NCBI GenBank assembly: GCA_034401135.1
Contig: JAWZSP010000005.1
Span: 3,658,001-3,722,000 of the forward strand
Direction: 5' to 3'
Source: Volutella citrinella
Lineage: Eukaryota; Ascomycota; Sordariomycetes; Hypocreales; Nectriaceae
Length of the DNA stretch: 64,000 nt
A model generated the notes under the pieces. It ran no database searches. It saw only the letters and a list, made by a program, of their open reading frames with translations, and was not told the origin of the DNA. Each line of letters opens with the position of its first letter. Positions within the stretch are counted from its first letter, which is position 1. Positions 11,600 to 24,151 of this stretch are shown in pieces. The position numbers and the translations under genes are program-made.

Positions 11600-13877
11600 A
11601 GTGTAGTCTGCAGGTAGTAGAAGAATGCTTGGGTGCCGCATCTCATCGTCGCAAACCAAAAACCCTCTTGCTCTATTTCTCGCTCAAGGGCCCCTCCTCC
11701 CCAAGCCCAAGACCCAAACTCTATCCCTCCGTCGTTTCCGTCCCTCGCCTCCTCCTTCGCCCGGGTCTACGCATCTTCTTTTGCCTCCGAGTCCCCTCAT
11801 CGGCCGGCTGCCAGGTTTACTGCATCGCATCTTCTGTTTTATTTTCCCTTGTCCACTCCATCGACGGAGTTGCTGCCGTCCCCCGCGCCGCACCCCCGAA
11901 ACCGCCTGCCCCTCGTCCTTCCACAGCCGCGCCTTCTCTTACACCAGCAGCCAGAAGCCAGCCACCAAAACGATCACCCAGCCCAGATCGGACAGTCGAC
12001 GTCAGCCGCCCAATCCAGAACCACGAACCCCGTCGCTCGCCCGACGTCGCTCATTTGTTGTCTCTCGCTTTCCTGGCGCTGCAGCCGCTGCCCGGTCCCT
12101 CGTCTCCATCTCCTCAGTCCGCGCCCGTTGTCCTCGCCCTCGAGTCGAGTTTGTCGCCGACACCCTTGTGAGAGGGTTCTCGCTGGGCCATTGTGCCGTC
12201 AGCACAAAAGAGATACCACCCGCCGACGTGTTCGCCCTCAACCCATCGGTCAATCACGTTCTGAACCCCGCGATAAGAACCGAACCCCTCGTCCAATCGA
12301 TACTGCGACTGCGACCACCGCCTTGCCTCCCCTGCGGCCACTGCGACCACTTCGACTGCTGCCAGCCAGACTGCCAGTAGCGATACTCGCCTGTACCCGT
12401 CGCACCTGTTGCACCCTGCGCCGACCGCAGCCCTGGATACGTCATGACATATATTGTAAGTCAATCTACGCACACTGCCTGCCACATGCCAATGCCACGT
12501 CCGTTGTGTTCCACGCACTTTTTGCCCTGCCTGAGCCACCAACTTGAACACAACCATGCCATACCATTTGACCGGCTTACCTGCCATGCCACACCTACCC
12601 TTGGAACTTGGAGCCGCCGACCTTATTTGCTGCCGCACGAGCACCACAGGAGCGCTACAAGCACACACAGCAGACAATCCAAGCGGAGAATGTCATGACC
12701 GAGGACGGCACGACGCTCAAGACAGCCCGCTGGCGAGCAGGGCAGAGCGACACCTGGCGGCACCCGGCAGAGTCGCCAAGTTGCATTTGTGCCGACGGGA
12801 TCTTGGTTGCCAGTTCCCCGGGCCAATGCCTTTGAGCTGCCTCCCAACCGCCGGTATGGCTTGCCTGGCTCGCCTAAAGCCTGTATTTCCTGGTTTTCGT
12901 CGTTGTGACCGCTACGCCCGCATACCCTGTCCGACGTCTCTTCCGCCTTCCGCTGTTGTCTTCCCAAGTCAGCACCCTCCATCCGTCGGCGTGGTTGGCC
13001 CTCTCACAACTCCGACCACTCCAACCAAGCCTCCCCTCCACCACCCTGCTCATCGACGTTGCTTCTTCCTCACCCCGGTCCTCTCACACGCACCCTCGCA
13101 CACACACACTTGTCCCTACGCGCCAGCGCCCGCACCCCTCCCTCATGCCTCCCCTACGCCTCCTCGTCCTCCCCGGTCGGACTAGCTGCTATCCGCCGGC
13201 GCCCCGTCCGCGGCCCGTTCGGTTGTGCCTCGTCAGGAAATTCGATCTGTCGTCTTGTCTGACACGCGCCTCGCTCCCTCGTCCACCCGTTTCATGGCAG
13301 AAGACTCGGGCAATTCCACACTTGCGCACACGGACAGCCCAGCCCGAGTCTGGCCCAGCTCATGTCTGCGCATACTCACTCCCGCATCTACACCGCCTTA
13401 CCGCCTGCCTCGAGGCCGTGGCCGTTGCTGGCCTCGAGCAATCAAAGGCCCTGGCTCACCGAGTGCCACATCCCCCTTCTACCCAACCCAGACGCTTCCC
13501 GTCCTATCTCATGACCCCCTTGAAGCAATGCCTAGTGCCCCTCACCCCGGCCATGCTCCCGATTTATTGATGACTTGCCTCATCTCCCTCACCCTCATAT
13601 AAGTGCCTCGCTGCCCTGCCCGTTAAGATCCAGATGATATCATGGCCTCGATGCTTCTCCCACCCCCGCCCAATACCCCCAAACCTTTCACGAGGCTGCC
13701 CCTGAAAAGCCCATCGACGCAAGAACGTCATGGGCGCATTGGCTTGATATCGCTTTGATCTCTGCTCCTCCCTCTTTGTCGTTGTGTTGTGACAACCCCC
13801 CCCATATTCTGCGCCCTTAGGTGGCATCATTAAACCCTTGTGCCTCTTCCTTCCATGACTATTACCGGTTCTAAACC
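11600..13877 (+). other. Pyrimidine-rich stretch upstream of LST7-like gene
   Basis: About 2.2 kb of C/T-rich plus strand leads into the LST7-like gene. Several overlapping Pro/Ser-rich ORFs run through it in all three plus frames. That pattern is expected from skewed composition and does not indicate a protein. Long CT-rich 5' leaders are common upstream of fungal genes, so this may be promoter, leader and first intron of LST7. A short ATG exon candidate at 12444-12455, followed by a canonical GTAAGT donor, is discussed in the findings. Confidence 0.4.
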
Positions 13878-15314
13878 ATGGTCAGGGCACGACGGCTAAC
13901 CTCTACTCTTCAGCTATGTCTCGCACATTACTGCGATCTTCATGGGCCAACCCCCCTCATGGTCACCGAAGGCCTACCGGCCTCTTGTACCGTTTGTTTT
14001 GAAGATGGATCCGTCTCAAATTCGGGAGAGGGCAGACCCAGTTCCAGCACAGCGCCAGCATCGCAGTCATCAGCAGCCCTCCAGGATGCCTTGCACAATT
14101 TGAACCTCGGTCGCAGCTCTTCCGTTCCTGCCTCCGAGCAAGACGCCCAGTCTCATCGATCGGCAATGCTGCGAACATCCAGCACTGGCGCTGGCGCCAC
14201 GCACTCTGCCATTGACACTCCGCCCGACAGCCCGCGGCCACCTCTGACACCTCAACCGCGTCGCGACTCGAGCTTTCGAAGGACTTATGATGAGACTGTC
14301 ACCAAAAAGCAAGGACCGTGCGACAACTGTGCCATGACGCTGCCACCTCGGCAGCAGGGGGCATCTGGTAACGTTCAGTTCACCGTCAACACGCGGGGGC
14401 CGACGCTCCGCACCCGCGCACCGGCGGAGCGGGTTTTTGGGTCTGGCGGCCAAGCATCGCCGCCCAACTCGCAGACATCAAGTGACACCGATGGCGAGTC
14501 GCAAGAAGGCGACCGGACACGCAAGAGGGCAGCCACACCCTCCGTCAGCTCTCGTGGCACGTCGCGGTCCAGCGCATCGACATCCACGGCGGCCGATCGC
14601 ACGCCCTTCCACGTCCACTATGTCGACTACACCTCGACGCATGACCCGGTACTGCCCGACTCCTTCTCCCTCATCCGCGCCTCTTGTCTGCGAACCCTGT
14701 CCTTCGAGACGCTACCTCGCGCCCCCGCGACAGCCACCCCCACATCGCCCTTGTCCATGCCGCCAGCGTTTGTCACCACACAGAGTGCCGGGTCGGCAGT
14801 GTCTGGCGGTCCCATCTTCTTTGGCGATGCTATGGCCGGCTATACCACTGCCTACATTTTCCGCATCCCGGACATCCACGCGCGAGGTCACAAGCGTGTG
14901 TACGCCTTCTTGGCCCTGAGCACACATAGAGAGCGCCTTGCCATGAAGACATTTGCCGTTGTCGCTGCCGCTTTCCGCGACTTTGCCGCCTGGATCCAGC
15001 AGCTTGCCGAAGCTGAGGCGGAGCGGGCGGCCGAGTCATCGCCCATCGGCTCTATGCTATATGGCAATGGCGGCGGGCCGCAGCCGCCTGCAGTAGAGGC
15101 TGCCACCAACACCAGCGCCACTGCTGATCGCGGCGTCAGCAGCTTCCTGACGGGGGGCAGCGGCTTTACGCGGAGGATGGGCGGCGGCGGTGGCGCTTCA
15201 GCCCCAAAGTCCCGCGGTCTTGCGGAAATTGTCGGCCAGCCTGATATCTTTATCGAGCTGCACCGCCGATTTGTCCACCTCCTCTTCGAAGTAGGCGTCA
15301 CCCTGAGCTCCTAG
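13878..15314 (+). CDS. LST7: LST7/folliculin-like longin-domain protein (TORC1 signalling)
   Basis: The ORF of about 478 codons carries the folliculin N-terminal signature LAHYCDLHGPTPLMVTEG, then a Cys pair (CTVC and a later CDNC) separated by a long Ser/Thr-rich insert, then a longin-like part (VHYVDY, AYIFRIPDIHARGHKRVYAF, FIELHRRFVHLLFEVGV). In yeast, Lst7 pairs with Lst4 as a GAP for Gtr2 at the vacuole and links amino-acid supply to TORC1; in animals folliculin does the equivalent for RagC/D. The protein ends after the longin module, as fungal Lst7 does. The first residues are doubtful: a branch-site-like CTAACC and a CTTCAG acceptor end at 13911, so the ATG at 13878 may be intronic and the true first exon may lie upstream. 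It is convergent with RPT3. Confidence 0.75.
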   Translation: MVRARRLTSTLQLCLAHYCDLHGPTPLMVTEGLPASCTVCFEDGSVSNSGEGRPSSSTAPASQSSAALQDALHNLNLGRSSSVPASEQDAQSHRSAMLRTSSTGAGATHSAIDTPPDSPRPPLTPQPRRDSSFRRTYDETVTKKQGPCDNCAMTLPPRQQGASGNVQFTVNTRGPTLRTRAPAERVFGSGGQASPPNSQTSSDTDGESQEGDRTRKRAATPSVSSRGTSRSSASTSTAADRTPFHVHYVDYTSTHDPVLPDSFSLIRASCLRTLSFETLPRAPATATPTSPLSMPPAFVTTQSAGSAVSGGPIFFGDAMAGYTTAYIFRIPDIHARGHKRVYAFLALSTHRERLAMKTFAVVAAAFRDFAAWIQQLAEAEAERAAESSPIGSMLYGNGGGPQPPAVEAATNTSATADRGVSSFLTGGSGFTRRMGGGGGASAPKSRGLAEIVGQPDIFIELHRRFVHLLFEVGVTLSS

Positions 15315-16919
15315 TGATGCTTGGTGGGTGCCTCCTACAGCTGCGTTATACGTTTATCCGCCTCATTTTCCCACCCATGCCACCCCTGTCTTGAGGGGTG
15401 TTGATGGAGGGTGGACGCATGAGACGGTCGATCCCGTTTCTTGGGACCAACCAAAGCCGTACTTGATATGGCTATTATTACTTGTTAATATTTGCCCTCT
15501 GCCGGAACCAACCTCTGGCACCCCACCATCTTGTGCCAGCACTCGTTCTGGGACGCCACTGGGATGTTCCCTTTGGAGAGGACGCACACCCTGATATTAC
15601 TTTTGATCAACCTGACCATCAACATGGCTTCTCGCAGCTGATATCCTGGCAGCGCGACGGCTGGGATGTTAATGGGTAGTGCTAATTGGTAATGATCAAA
15701 TGGTTGATGCGGCAGATGCGTCGCTGTGGCTTTCATCGCTGCCAGCTGCGCCGGTTGTCGCACGGCATTAGCCGCTATAATGGCGCCATTCTGCCTTGTC
15801 CGTTTTCCTGCCGTCCTCAGCGACACCCTTGCGTCTGCGCTTGAATGGCCTTGGGCCTGAGGTCGAGAGGGGGATCCTTTAAGCTGACAAGTCTTGAGCT
15901 GTGTCAGATGTCGGAGAGAATGTACCACTTTCTCTTTTCAGTTGTGGCTGGAGGAGCCAGTGTACGAGCCTGATGTTGCATCTGTCAGCTTCGATACTCG
16001 TTGTTCTACCCGCCGCTACACAGCGTTTAGCGTGTTTCTGTTCTGTTCTTGTTTTTTTTACCGTAATCATTTGATGCTTTGCCTGGATGCTCACGACGAA
16101 TCGTCCGAGTCTGGCCGGAGGGATGCAAGGAATTAAGGGCGATACCAAAAATAGACGGATCACCGATCGAATTTCATGGTTATGGAAGGTTACAAACCCG
16201 AAACAGAGCCTGGGCAAGTGGCCAGAGAGACGGGCATATGGATTCGGAGTTATTGGTCAAGGTGCATTTGCATTCTCTGTGTTTTCCCCCAGATGGGGTG
16301 TTGCTTGATGATGCTGGCTGAGCTCTCTGCTCTCGTGCCAGCGGTGGTTGTCTGGAATGATTGGCCCGCCTCTTTGATAGAGGTTAGGGAATGATTGATA
16401 GGACGGTTCAACATAGACGATATAGACGGTGGAATCAACATGTTATGACGTTCATCGAGTTTCGCACACATAACCAACGCTTTCGCCTGGGGGCCTTTAC
16501 TACTCGCGATCGGCCTTGACACATCACAGGGATTGATCCATCACCGAATGGGCACACACGAAAGTCGAACTTTGGGGTTGGCCGTAGTTTTCCCATCTTT
16601 GTTATACAAGTATACACATGGATGGCGACTCTTCACAGAGGCGGAAGAATAGAGGCGTGCGAGCCGGCACCGCAACGCACTGAGATCGCCAAGCGCGTGT
16701 ATCCCGACGGAGTCCCCTCCCGAAAACGCCCACCAAACGTTCTATTCTAGATAGCAAACCGCGATTGTGGTACACCTCCTGCACTGAGCCGTTGCTCCTC
16801 CTTCCCTTCCTCCCATGCTGATTAAGGCGAGCAAACGATGCACCATTCCCGATTTTTGGAACAGTCCCCCCGGTCCGCATAGCTGGTCCAGTTTCCCCAT
16901 GATCCCTACCGCCTGCCGT
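15315..16919. other. Intergenic, between convergent LST7 and RPT3
   Basis: About 1.6 kb without a supported gene. It should hold the two 3' UTRs. I see no RNA gene or repeat of note. Confidence 0.5.
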
Positions 16920-18364
16920 TTATTTGTAGAAGTCAAACTTGTTCTCGTCGCTTGTGCCCTTGACCTGGCTGGAGTAGGCGTCTTCGAGGTCGGTCTGGAT
17001 GATGTTGTAACGGTTCTTGCGGACAGCACGCAGGCCGGCTTCTTGCATAATGGCGGCGATGATGGCACCGGAGAGGGGGTCGTTGCGAACGATGAGAGAA
17101 TCGAGATCGACTTCGGGGGCGAGGCTCATCTTGCTGGCGATGGTGGTGAAGATGAGACGGCGCTCTCGGCGATCTCGCAGTGAGGGGAACTCGATTTTTC
17201 GGTCGAGACGGCCAGGTCGAAGAAGAGCGGGATCGAGAGTATCGGCACGGTTGGTGGCCATGATGACCTTGACGTTCGAGGTCTGGTCGAAGCCATCCAT
17301 CTGGTTCAGCAGCTCGAGCAGAATACGCTGCACCTCTCGGTCGGCACCAGTCTGAGCGTCGAAACGCTTGGTGGCAATGGCGTCGATTTCGTCAATGAAA
17401 ATGATGGCAGGCGAGTTCTCCCGGGCCATGCGGAAGACATCTCGCACCATGCGGGGACCTTCACCGAGATACTTCTGGACGAACTCAGAACCGACAACAC
17501 GGATGAAGCTGGCAGTGGTGGAGTTGGCGACGGCCTTGACCAGCATCGTCTTGCCGGTACCCGGAGGGCCGTACAGAAGAACACCACGAGGAGGGTCAAT
17601 ACCGATCTGCTTGTAGAGGTCGAAGTGGGTGAGGGGCAGTTCGACGGCTTCTCGGATTTCCTGCTTCTGCATGTCCAAACCACCGACGTCGGCATACGTC
17701 ACATCGGGCTTCTCATCGGCGCCAAGCATGGCGATTGAAGAATCGGCCTCGGGAGGAAGGATATCGACAAGGGCGTTGGAGTGTCGGTGGAGAGCGACAG
17801 AAGAAGAGGCCTTGAGCTTCTCGCGGTCGAGTGTGGACAGGATCCGGACGACATAGTTGGATCCGGTGCTGGACTGGACAATTCCGGTACTGGGGAAGTA
17901 TCTGTTAGGTGGATGATCCAGAGCACATTGCCGCCGAGGACTTACTTTTGGTCAATGGCCTCCATGAACTGGCCGATGACCAGAGGCACGCTCTGGATTC
18001 GCTTGATCTCCTCTTGGGCCCTCACCAGCTCGCGCTTCAGACTCCTGGAAGTTGTTAGAATCGTCCCAAAAAAGAAGATGGAATGGATCGTCGCCAAAAG
18101 CGCACCTTTGCTCATCCTTGATGTATTCTTCTTGCAACTGAATGTACCTGTCCGCGCATGTCGTTAGCCACGTGCTTATCCTGGCACCCCGGAGCAAGCC
18201 CTTCCATACTCTAATTGTCTCTGGAGCTTCTTGAGAGTGGCATAGTCGTCGCCGCCATCGGTAGGCAGGCCCTCGAAGTTCTCAATGGTGGGGATGGCCG
18301 AGGGAGCAGCCTTCTTGTGTGGCGGCTGGTGGTTAGCCGGGTTTTCGACAGCAACGTCGCCCAT
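16920..18364 (-). CDS. RPT3: 26S proteasome regulatory ATPase Rpt3
   Basis: Four exons (18364..18210, 18147..18106, 18044..17946, 17901..16920) give 425 residues, close to yeast Rpt3 (428). The order is a variable N-terminus, the coiled-coil segment ([19 protein letters not shown], then [17 protein letters not shown]), the OB domain and the AAA+ domain, with Walker A GPPGTGKT at about 210-217 and Walker B FIDEID at about 267-272. The pore-side and [11 protein letters not shown] elements match the Rpt3 (6B) subtype. The C-terminus ends in FYK, the HbYX motif that docks Rpt subunits into alpha-ring pockets and opens the 20S gate. The protein is one of six ATPases of the 19S base that unfold ubiquitylated substrates. 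The first donor is GTATGG, slightly off consensus, but it is required by the frame. The ATG at 18364 gives the family-typical N-terminus MGDVAVE. Confidence 0.97.
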
Positions 18365-19845
18365 GTTGTCGGTCTCGGACGGGGTCTGGTGTTTATTATG
18401 AGGTATCCGCGACTGCAGTTTGGGAGAGGGGTATGGAGTGCGCGGGGTTCGGGGCTGGGCAGGTGATGGTCGTCGGTGAGCGGGTCGGTTTGTTGATGAT
18501 GAAGCTTGATGCCAGTCCAGGCGCCAGCAACGACGACGACAGCTCTCTGTCAAGTGGGTCTTCTGCTTCAGTGCGTCCAGGGTGTTCAGACCCAGCTTAG
18601 TCATGATCGAGTCCCTTCCAGCTGAGGAGGAACATCACGTGATGGAGACGTTCCCATGCTCGACTAGGCCTCGCATGATTGGCTCTCGTTGTGCAAGGCG
18701 GGGAGTGGGGCCCAAGCTGGAGGCTTTCAAGGCAACAAGGCAGCCCAAACTGCCACCACCACCACCACATGGACCTGCAATTGGCCAGCACTGGCCTGTA
18801 ACCCCGCCGAGGCCGGTCTCCGCATAAGAGCAAGGGAGCTGGAAGTCACAGCGGGAGGCAGTGGGGGTATTGTGTTGGAAGCTGTGCCGTGTTTGTTGGG
18901 CGTCCCCCATGTGGGCTCTGTGGAGTGCCTTAGCGGCCTCCGCGCACCGTGAATAAGCTATCGGGGAGAGCTGGAGCGCCTCCGGCCACGCAGTTCAGGC
19001 AATACACACAGCCAGAAGCGGCCATGAGTGGGAAGCTGATAAGACTGGGGCTAGCAGTTGCTGCTACCAGCAGGAACATATGATGGCCGAAGCACATCAT
19101 ATTGGCACGCCGGATTAGGCCACAAAGACGTCAAGCCCACCGGCTACCCCAAGGTACCTAAGGTACTGGCAGGAAGGGTAGGCTCCCGTCTCTCCGAGCC
19201 TCCGTTTATGCGATGCACCAAGACATGATGGTATTGGGCAGTTTGCAGGTACGGCACCAGTACTTGGCCATCACTCAGCAATACGTGCGGCCGCCCATTG
19301 GTTCCCGGGCGTGTGACAGTGTGGGATAGAGCTCAATGGGTCAGGCCTGCCATGCGGGCTGCTTCAGGCATGGGCCGCCCGCATGGTCCTGCTGGCGGTG
19401 GTGCTATGGGCCAGGTACCGGGCTTGTACTCCGTGTAGGTACTCCGTATGGGCACCTCCAGGTGGCTTATCGGCGGTCCGGTCACTCGCTGGCTCACGGG
19501 ATGATGCGGCAGTGAATCACTGGCCGGGACCGCCAGGCAGATCGGCAGGTCACCAGTTGCCTGCGTCTTGAAACCGCTGCCATCTTCGGTCGTCACTTTT
19601 GACTCCTGATCCTCCATCCTCCAACCTCGTTCACTCCGCTGCCGCCCTGCTCTGCCTTCTGACAACCTGCTGACGTCTCGCACCCTCTCGCCCCCCTGCC
19701 GGCCTGTCCTGTCGACGCTGTTCCATCCATCGTCATCGCTGTTAGCCGCACCCGTCAACGTTCGGCTCCCTCCTGTCGACTCATCGTCCCATACCTGTAG
19801 AACCACCTCGACGTTCCCTTTTGCGAGCTCGTCCCGGCTACCAAG
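18365..19845. other. Divergent intergenic region RPT3 / small conserved gene
   Basis: About 1.5 kb separates the two divergent starts. The part next to the plus-strand gene (about 19600-19840) is pyrimidine-rich and looks like a leader or core promoter. I saw no clear proteasome-type regulatory element and no other gene. Confidence 0.5.
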
Positions 19846-20476
19846 ATGTCTTCCTCTATCGCCATTCCCGCCGGCCCCTCCGCTAGGGTCTCGTACCATC
19901 ATTCGCCCAAGGACACGGGCTCCTCAGCCCATAGCATCTACAGCAGCTCGCCTTCTTCCCCGCCTTCCGCCCGAAAGAGCAAGGGCGCCCACTCTCGCCG
20001 CCAGAGCCTCTTGAGTATGTTACAGCTTGTTCCGCCCGACCAGAAATGCAGCCCATCTTTGCCAGCCGTTTTCTGCTGCTTTTCTGAGTGCTTGCCACGC
20101 CGGTCTACTCGCTGACACGCACACCCCTCACAGGCACAGCCATTTCGAAGCAAGAATGCACCGTCATCAACATCGGCGACCCGGATGGTCCTCCCCGTCT
20201 CGTACGTCTTCACTCGACGGCTCATAAATGTGTTTTTTTTTTTGGCTAACTCTCCCTCGTAGATCTCCTACCTCTCCTCTAGCCAAGGATTCGCTTGGAA
20301 CCCTGGTAAGCCGAATGACCCGTTTCCACCCCCCACCATCTGCTGACCCAGCGGGCCCAGAGATCTTCCTACCATCGTACGTCGACTGCGATTACGTTCC
20401 CCTCGAGAACCGACGAGATCCGGTCCACGAGATCCTCCTCAGCGACGAGGAGTCCAAGAACCTGTTGCCGCAATAA
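19846..20476 (+). CDS. Small conserved fungal protein, function unknown
   Basis: Four exons (19846..20014, 20134..20201, 20263..20305, 20361..20476) with canonical donors (GTATGT, GTACGT, GTAAGC) and AG acceptors give 131 residues. The N-terminal third is Ser/Pro-rich and basic, probably disordered, with possible phosphorylation sites (SSSPSSPPSARKS, RRQS). The C-terminal half is compact and looks conserved: TVINIGDPDGPPRLISYL, then a segment around FLPSYVDCDYVPLENRRDPV and an acidic tail (LLSDEESKNLLPQ). There is no signal peptide or membrane segment. I do not recognise a named family. The consistent splicing of four short exons is the main evidence that it is a real gene. Confidence 0.75.
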
Positions 20477-22228
20477 CTTGGTACGACGGTGTTAGTCAAT
20501 TATATACCCCGGACCGGACCAGCAAACTAGACGGCTTCTTCTCGCGAGACTCGGCTTTCACACGTCTTTTCATCGTTTCTTCCTTGTCACCACTCGACAG
20601 CATTTCAGCTCCAAGTGTACCGAACCTCTCTGCTCAGTAGCAGTTTTATGACCCGATGTACGAGGGAGACATTTGTTTTTATGGGTCACTTTTGTTGGTT
20701 TACTTGACACCTTTTATCTGGGGAATGGGACTGGCGTAGCATTCAGACATGGCGGGGCACATATGGTCATGGTGCGGCTGGAACATCCCGCACTTCGGTG
20801 TTGGGGCTGCCGGTTTATGCCCGATTTCGCGGCTTGGTTGGAGTTTTGGACCCTCTACTTGTTATTGATTCCTATTCTAGCTCGTCTTGTTTTCTTTTTA
20901 GTCAGGCCTCCTGGGACGGAGGGGCGTTATGGTTCCGCAGCCTTTGTTCGCTCAATATATTCTGGTCTTGTTGCCGAGAACAGCTATTCCCGGCACACGT
21001 ATCCATCCGTCCAGGACAACTGTCCTGGCCTCTGTCTGGCGACTTTGGTGCACCGTGCATAGAGCTGAAGCTTTGCGACGGAAGCCGCATGAACCGACCC
21101 ACCGCGGAGCACTGTTCGTGCCGGCCTGCGAGGTGAGCTAGAAATTATCGCATGTTGCATTGCGATGTCCTCTGGCCCGATCAACAGGTTTGCATAGCCG
21201 ACACTTGTCCCTCACGAATGCCCGTTCACATCTTTCGGTCCATTCACGTGGGGCTATTCTCAGTGAAAGTGTCTTAGAGATACCTTCTAACTAGTAAGTA
21301 GTCTCGGAGACCAACTCCCAATGTGACCCGCTTGTCCACGCTCCCGTCGCCTCCCCACTTCTTTGATACAGTACACCACGGACACCTCGGAACCAAAAGA
21401 CACGTTTCTCTAGTAATATACAGACATGAATCTATTGAAGAGACCACAGCGTGTGCAGCATTGGCAGCAGACTTGGCTGATAGTTTGCGCCCAGCATACC
21501 CATAGTTTTGTTGCCTGCGTGGCTCGAGTTTAGACGAAGCCATAGCCGGGAGGGGGGGTTCGAGGTAGAAAGAGGGCACTTCCCCCACGAGATGAGCTGA
21601 GTGGGTTCCTCGATAAACAGGCATATTTGTAGCAGTATAGCCTCTGTGGCCAGTGATGAAGCCTGGGCAAAGAGAGTTGTCGCGACGGGGCACCCGCAAC
21701 GTCACGCTGCACGATTAAGTGATCGCATAACGTACTCTGCGGCCAGGAAGAGTGAGAAGCCAACTAATGCTACCATTTACGTCTAGCTACATTGGCATAG
21801 AGACAGGCTTGATCTATATCCCTATTGTCAGCCCGACAGCTCCGACGTGTTTGCGCATTTTAAAGAGCCGCAAGTTCACCAAACAAACTACTCTCATCCT
21901 GACCTACAGGCTGCCCTGCTTTTATTCCAGATGATAGGCAATCGGCCGGGGTTCTGCAAAGAGCTAAGCTGAGAGCTCGAGGGTTAGTGTTAGGAGCTCA
22001 GCTTCTGTGCTGCAAAAGTCTAGAATGAATGGGCGATCTTCTGCAGGGTCTGGCCTGGAACTACCTAATTACTTGGCTAGCGATGGGTCGCGTGCTGGGG
22101 TCTTGTCAATTAGCGACGAGCGGGTGGGCACTGATTCCCCATCCACTCTCCATCGCTCTCGGGGCGACAACCCATGGTAGTCTTCCCTCTACCCTCTGAA
22201 AGCCACGCCCGTACCTCCAGAGTGCCTA
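20477..22228. other. Intergenic, no supported gene
   Basis: About 1.75 kb. The first few hundred bases are likely the 3' UTR of the small conserved gene and the end is the promoter of the downstream regulator. The short ORFs here are shadows with no domain content. Confidence 0.5.
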
Positions 22229-24151
22229 ATGGCTCCCTCCCAGTCTCAGGGTGGCAATGACGACCTGAACGGGCGCGCCGTTCGACAGAGATCACGCAGG
22301 GCTCATACGCGGAGCCGCCTGGGATGCTACACCTGCAGGAAGCGACATATGCGGTGCGATGAACAGCGCCCGATCTGGTAAGCCTCGATCCCTTTGCCTT
22401 GTTGCGGCGGGAAAAACGCCGGGCTGAGACTTGGATCTTCGGTGCTGACAACCATTGATGTCACGTAGCGCCAACTGTCTCAAGGCCTCGCGCACATGCG
22501 GCTACGAACCGCTTGAGCTTCGAGAACTCGGGAAGCAGCGGCTGCCGGGAGAGCAGCATCCGTGGACTTCAGACCAGAGGCCCCCGGCAGTTGTATCTTC
22601 CAGGCCCGACCCTTTCCAATGTTTGCCCAATGACATGCCCTTCAAGTCTGCCGAGCTGCTGCATTACTGTAGGTAACCCGCCAGAGCCGTCCAGCCCGTC
22701 CATTTCTCTGACTCTGCTTCAGACACGACTTTCGAGGCCTTGGGACCCGGCGAACAATACAATGGGTGAGTACTGCCGCCTTTGTTCCCATTGATCTTCA
22801 TTCGAGTCAACTAATTCGTGTCTCTCCCAGAGTTTGCCAATCTCTGCACAGCCCGGATGCGCTTCGCAACACGCTTGTCATGGCTGGCCTTCATTTTGCC
22901 GTCCACGAAGGGGACCTGAGTCGGTTCAGGCAAACGTTTATCCACCATCATCTGGATAACATCCGCCAAATGAAGCAATACCTAAGCGTGTTCCCTTCAG
23001 ACGCCGTCAAGCTGTGTATCAGGCAAGCATCTACCTTGTGCTTTGTAGAGGTAAGGGATTAGAGGGACCGCCTTTACCCAATCAAGTAGGAGCTAACCAT
23101 CCCATGAACAGGCATTCTTTGGAAATGTCAGGACATCTGAGATGCACTTCGCTGGCGTCCTCCGACTGAGTGACCACCTGCCGCAGCCTTCCAAGATGAA
23201 GACTATTGGGGATGAGTTATCGAGCCGATGCGTCATCGCGTAAGCAAGCCAAGACGGCGACCGCAGGCAACCATCGAGTCTAATCAGCAGAATAGGTCGT
23301 GGTGTATGCTATACAGCACGAAAACGCGACCAAGGAGCACCATGGAGCGCTTCCCGAACGGCGAGATGACCGTGGTTGACCCCTACACGCTCAAGAACCT
23401 GAAATGGTTCCAGGGACTCTCCAACTCGGTGGAACAAAAGTTCGCGGCCTTACGGTTGTATCCCTCATTCTTCAGCGACCCGGCTCCGGGAGCCACGCTG
23501 TGCCAGATCGATGTGTGGCCAGTGATCGGGTGTTTGAGACAGGCCGGCAGCATCTGCGGTGATGACCACAAGTCCCTGACCGGCCCTTGTATGGGTCACG
23601 ATGATGCGGGGTGGTGGATTCCTGTCATGAAGATGCTGCACAATCTCGTCTTGGGGCACTCGGAGTCTGTCTGCGTCGATGGGCGACGGCAGAAGCAGCC
23701 ATCTGCCAACGCCCTGATGAGTCCCTGGATAAGCATCGCCTGCTGTCTGAATGTCTACATGTCCATTATGTTCAGCTGCTGGAACGCCGGAGATGTCGGG
23801 GACTTGAATGTATTGGTGTACGCGGCCAAGCTCGTCAGGGGGGAGCTGGACAGGAGCACGGCCAAGCAACAAGAGGGACATAGCAGGGACATAAACTACT
23901 GGGCCTGGAGGGCATTCGTGATGGCCCTAGGACTAGAGATGAGGGAGGTAGAGGGGGGCCGTACGCCAGGATCGTCTACAGTGCGGTCCTCTCTGGAGAG
24001 GCGGATCAGGACGTGGGCGCGGTCGACCAGGACGGTGTTGTGGGGCGAAGCGAGACGGCGACTGTCGGCCATAGCATGGGTTTCGGTGGGGGACGTAGCC
24101 GGGAGGGCTCTCTGGGAGCGGATCATGGCCGAGGATGGAGTCGAAGAATAG
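22229..24151 (+). CDS. Zn(II)2Cys6 transcription factor
   Basis: Six exons (22229..22377, 22469..22668, 22723..22765, 22831..23050, 23112..23239, 23296..24151) total 1596 nt, 531 residues. The zinc cluster is split by the first intron: GCYTCRKRHMRCDEQRPIC before the rest, ANC and TCGYE after it, giving the C-x2-C-x6-C spacing and the second Cys triplet. The segment AELLHYYTTFEALGP begins the fungal-specific regulatory domain typical of Pfam Fungal_trans_2, which has no metal-binding role. The last exon is a long helical domain. The C-terminal 70 residues after the MALGLEMREVEGG region are Arg-rich and less typical, so the 3' end could hold another intron. The target is unknown. The nearest downstream gene is the small secreted protein on the same strand. 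Confidence 0.85.

Noticed and set aside
11625..12547. Overlapping 180-304-codon Pro/Ser/Arg-rich ORFs on the plus strand
   Set aside because: All three frames are open at once, which reflects the pyrimidine-rich composition rather than selection on one protein.
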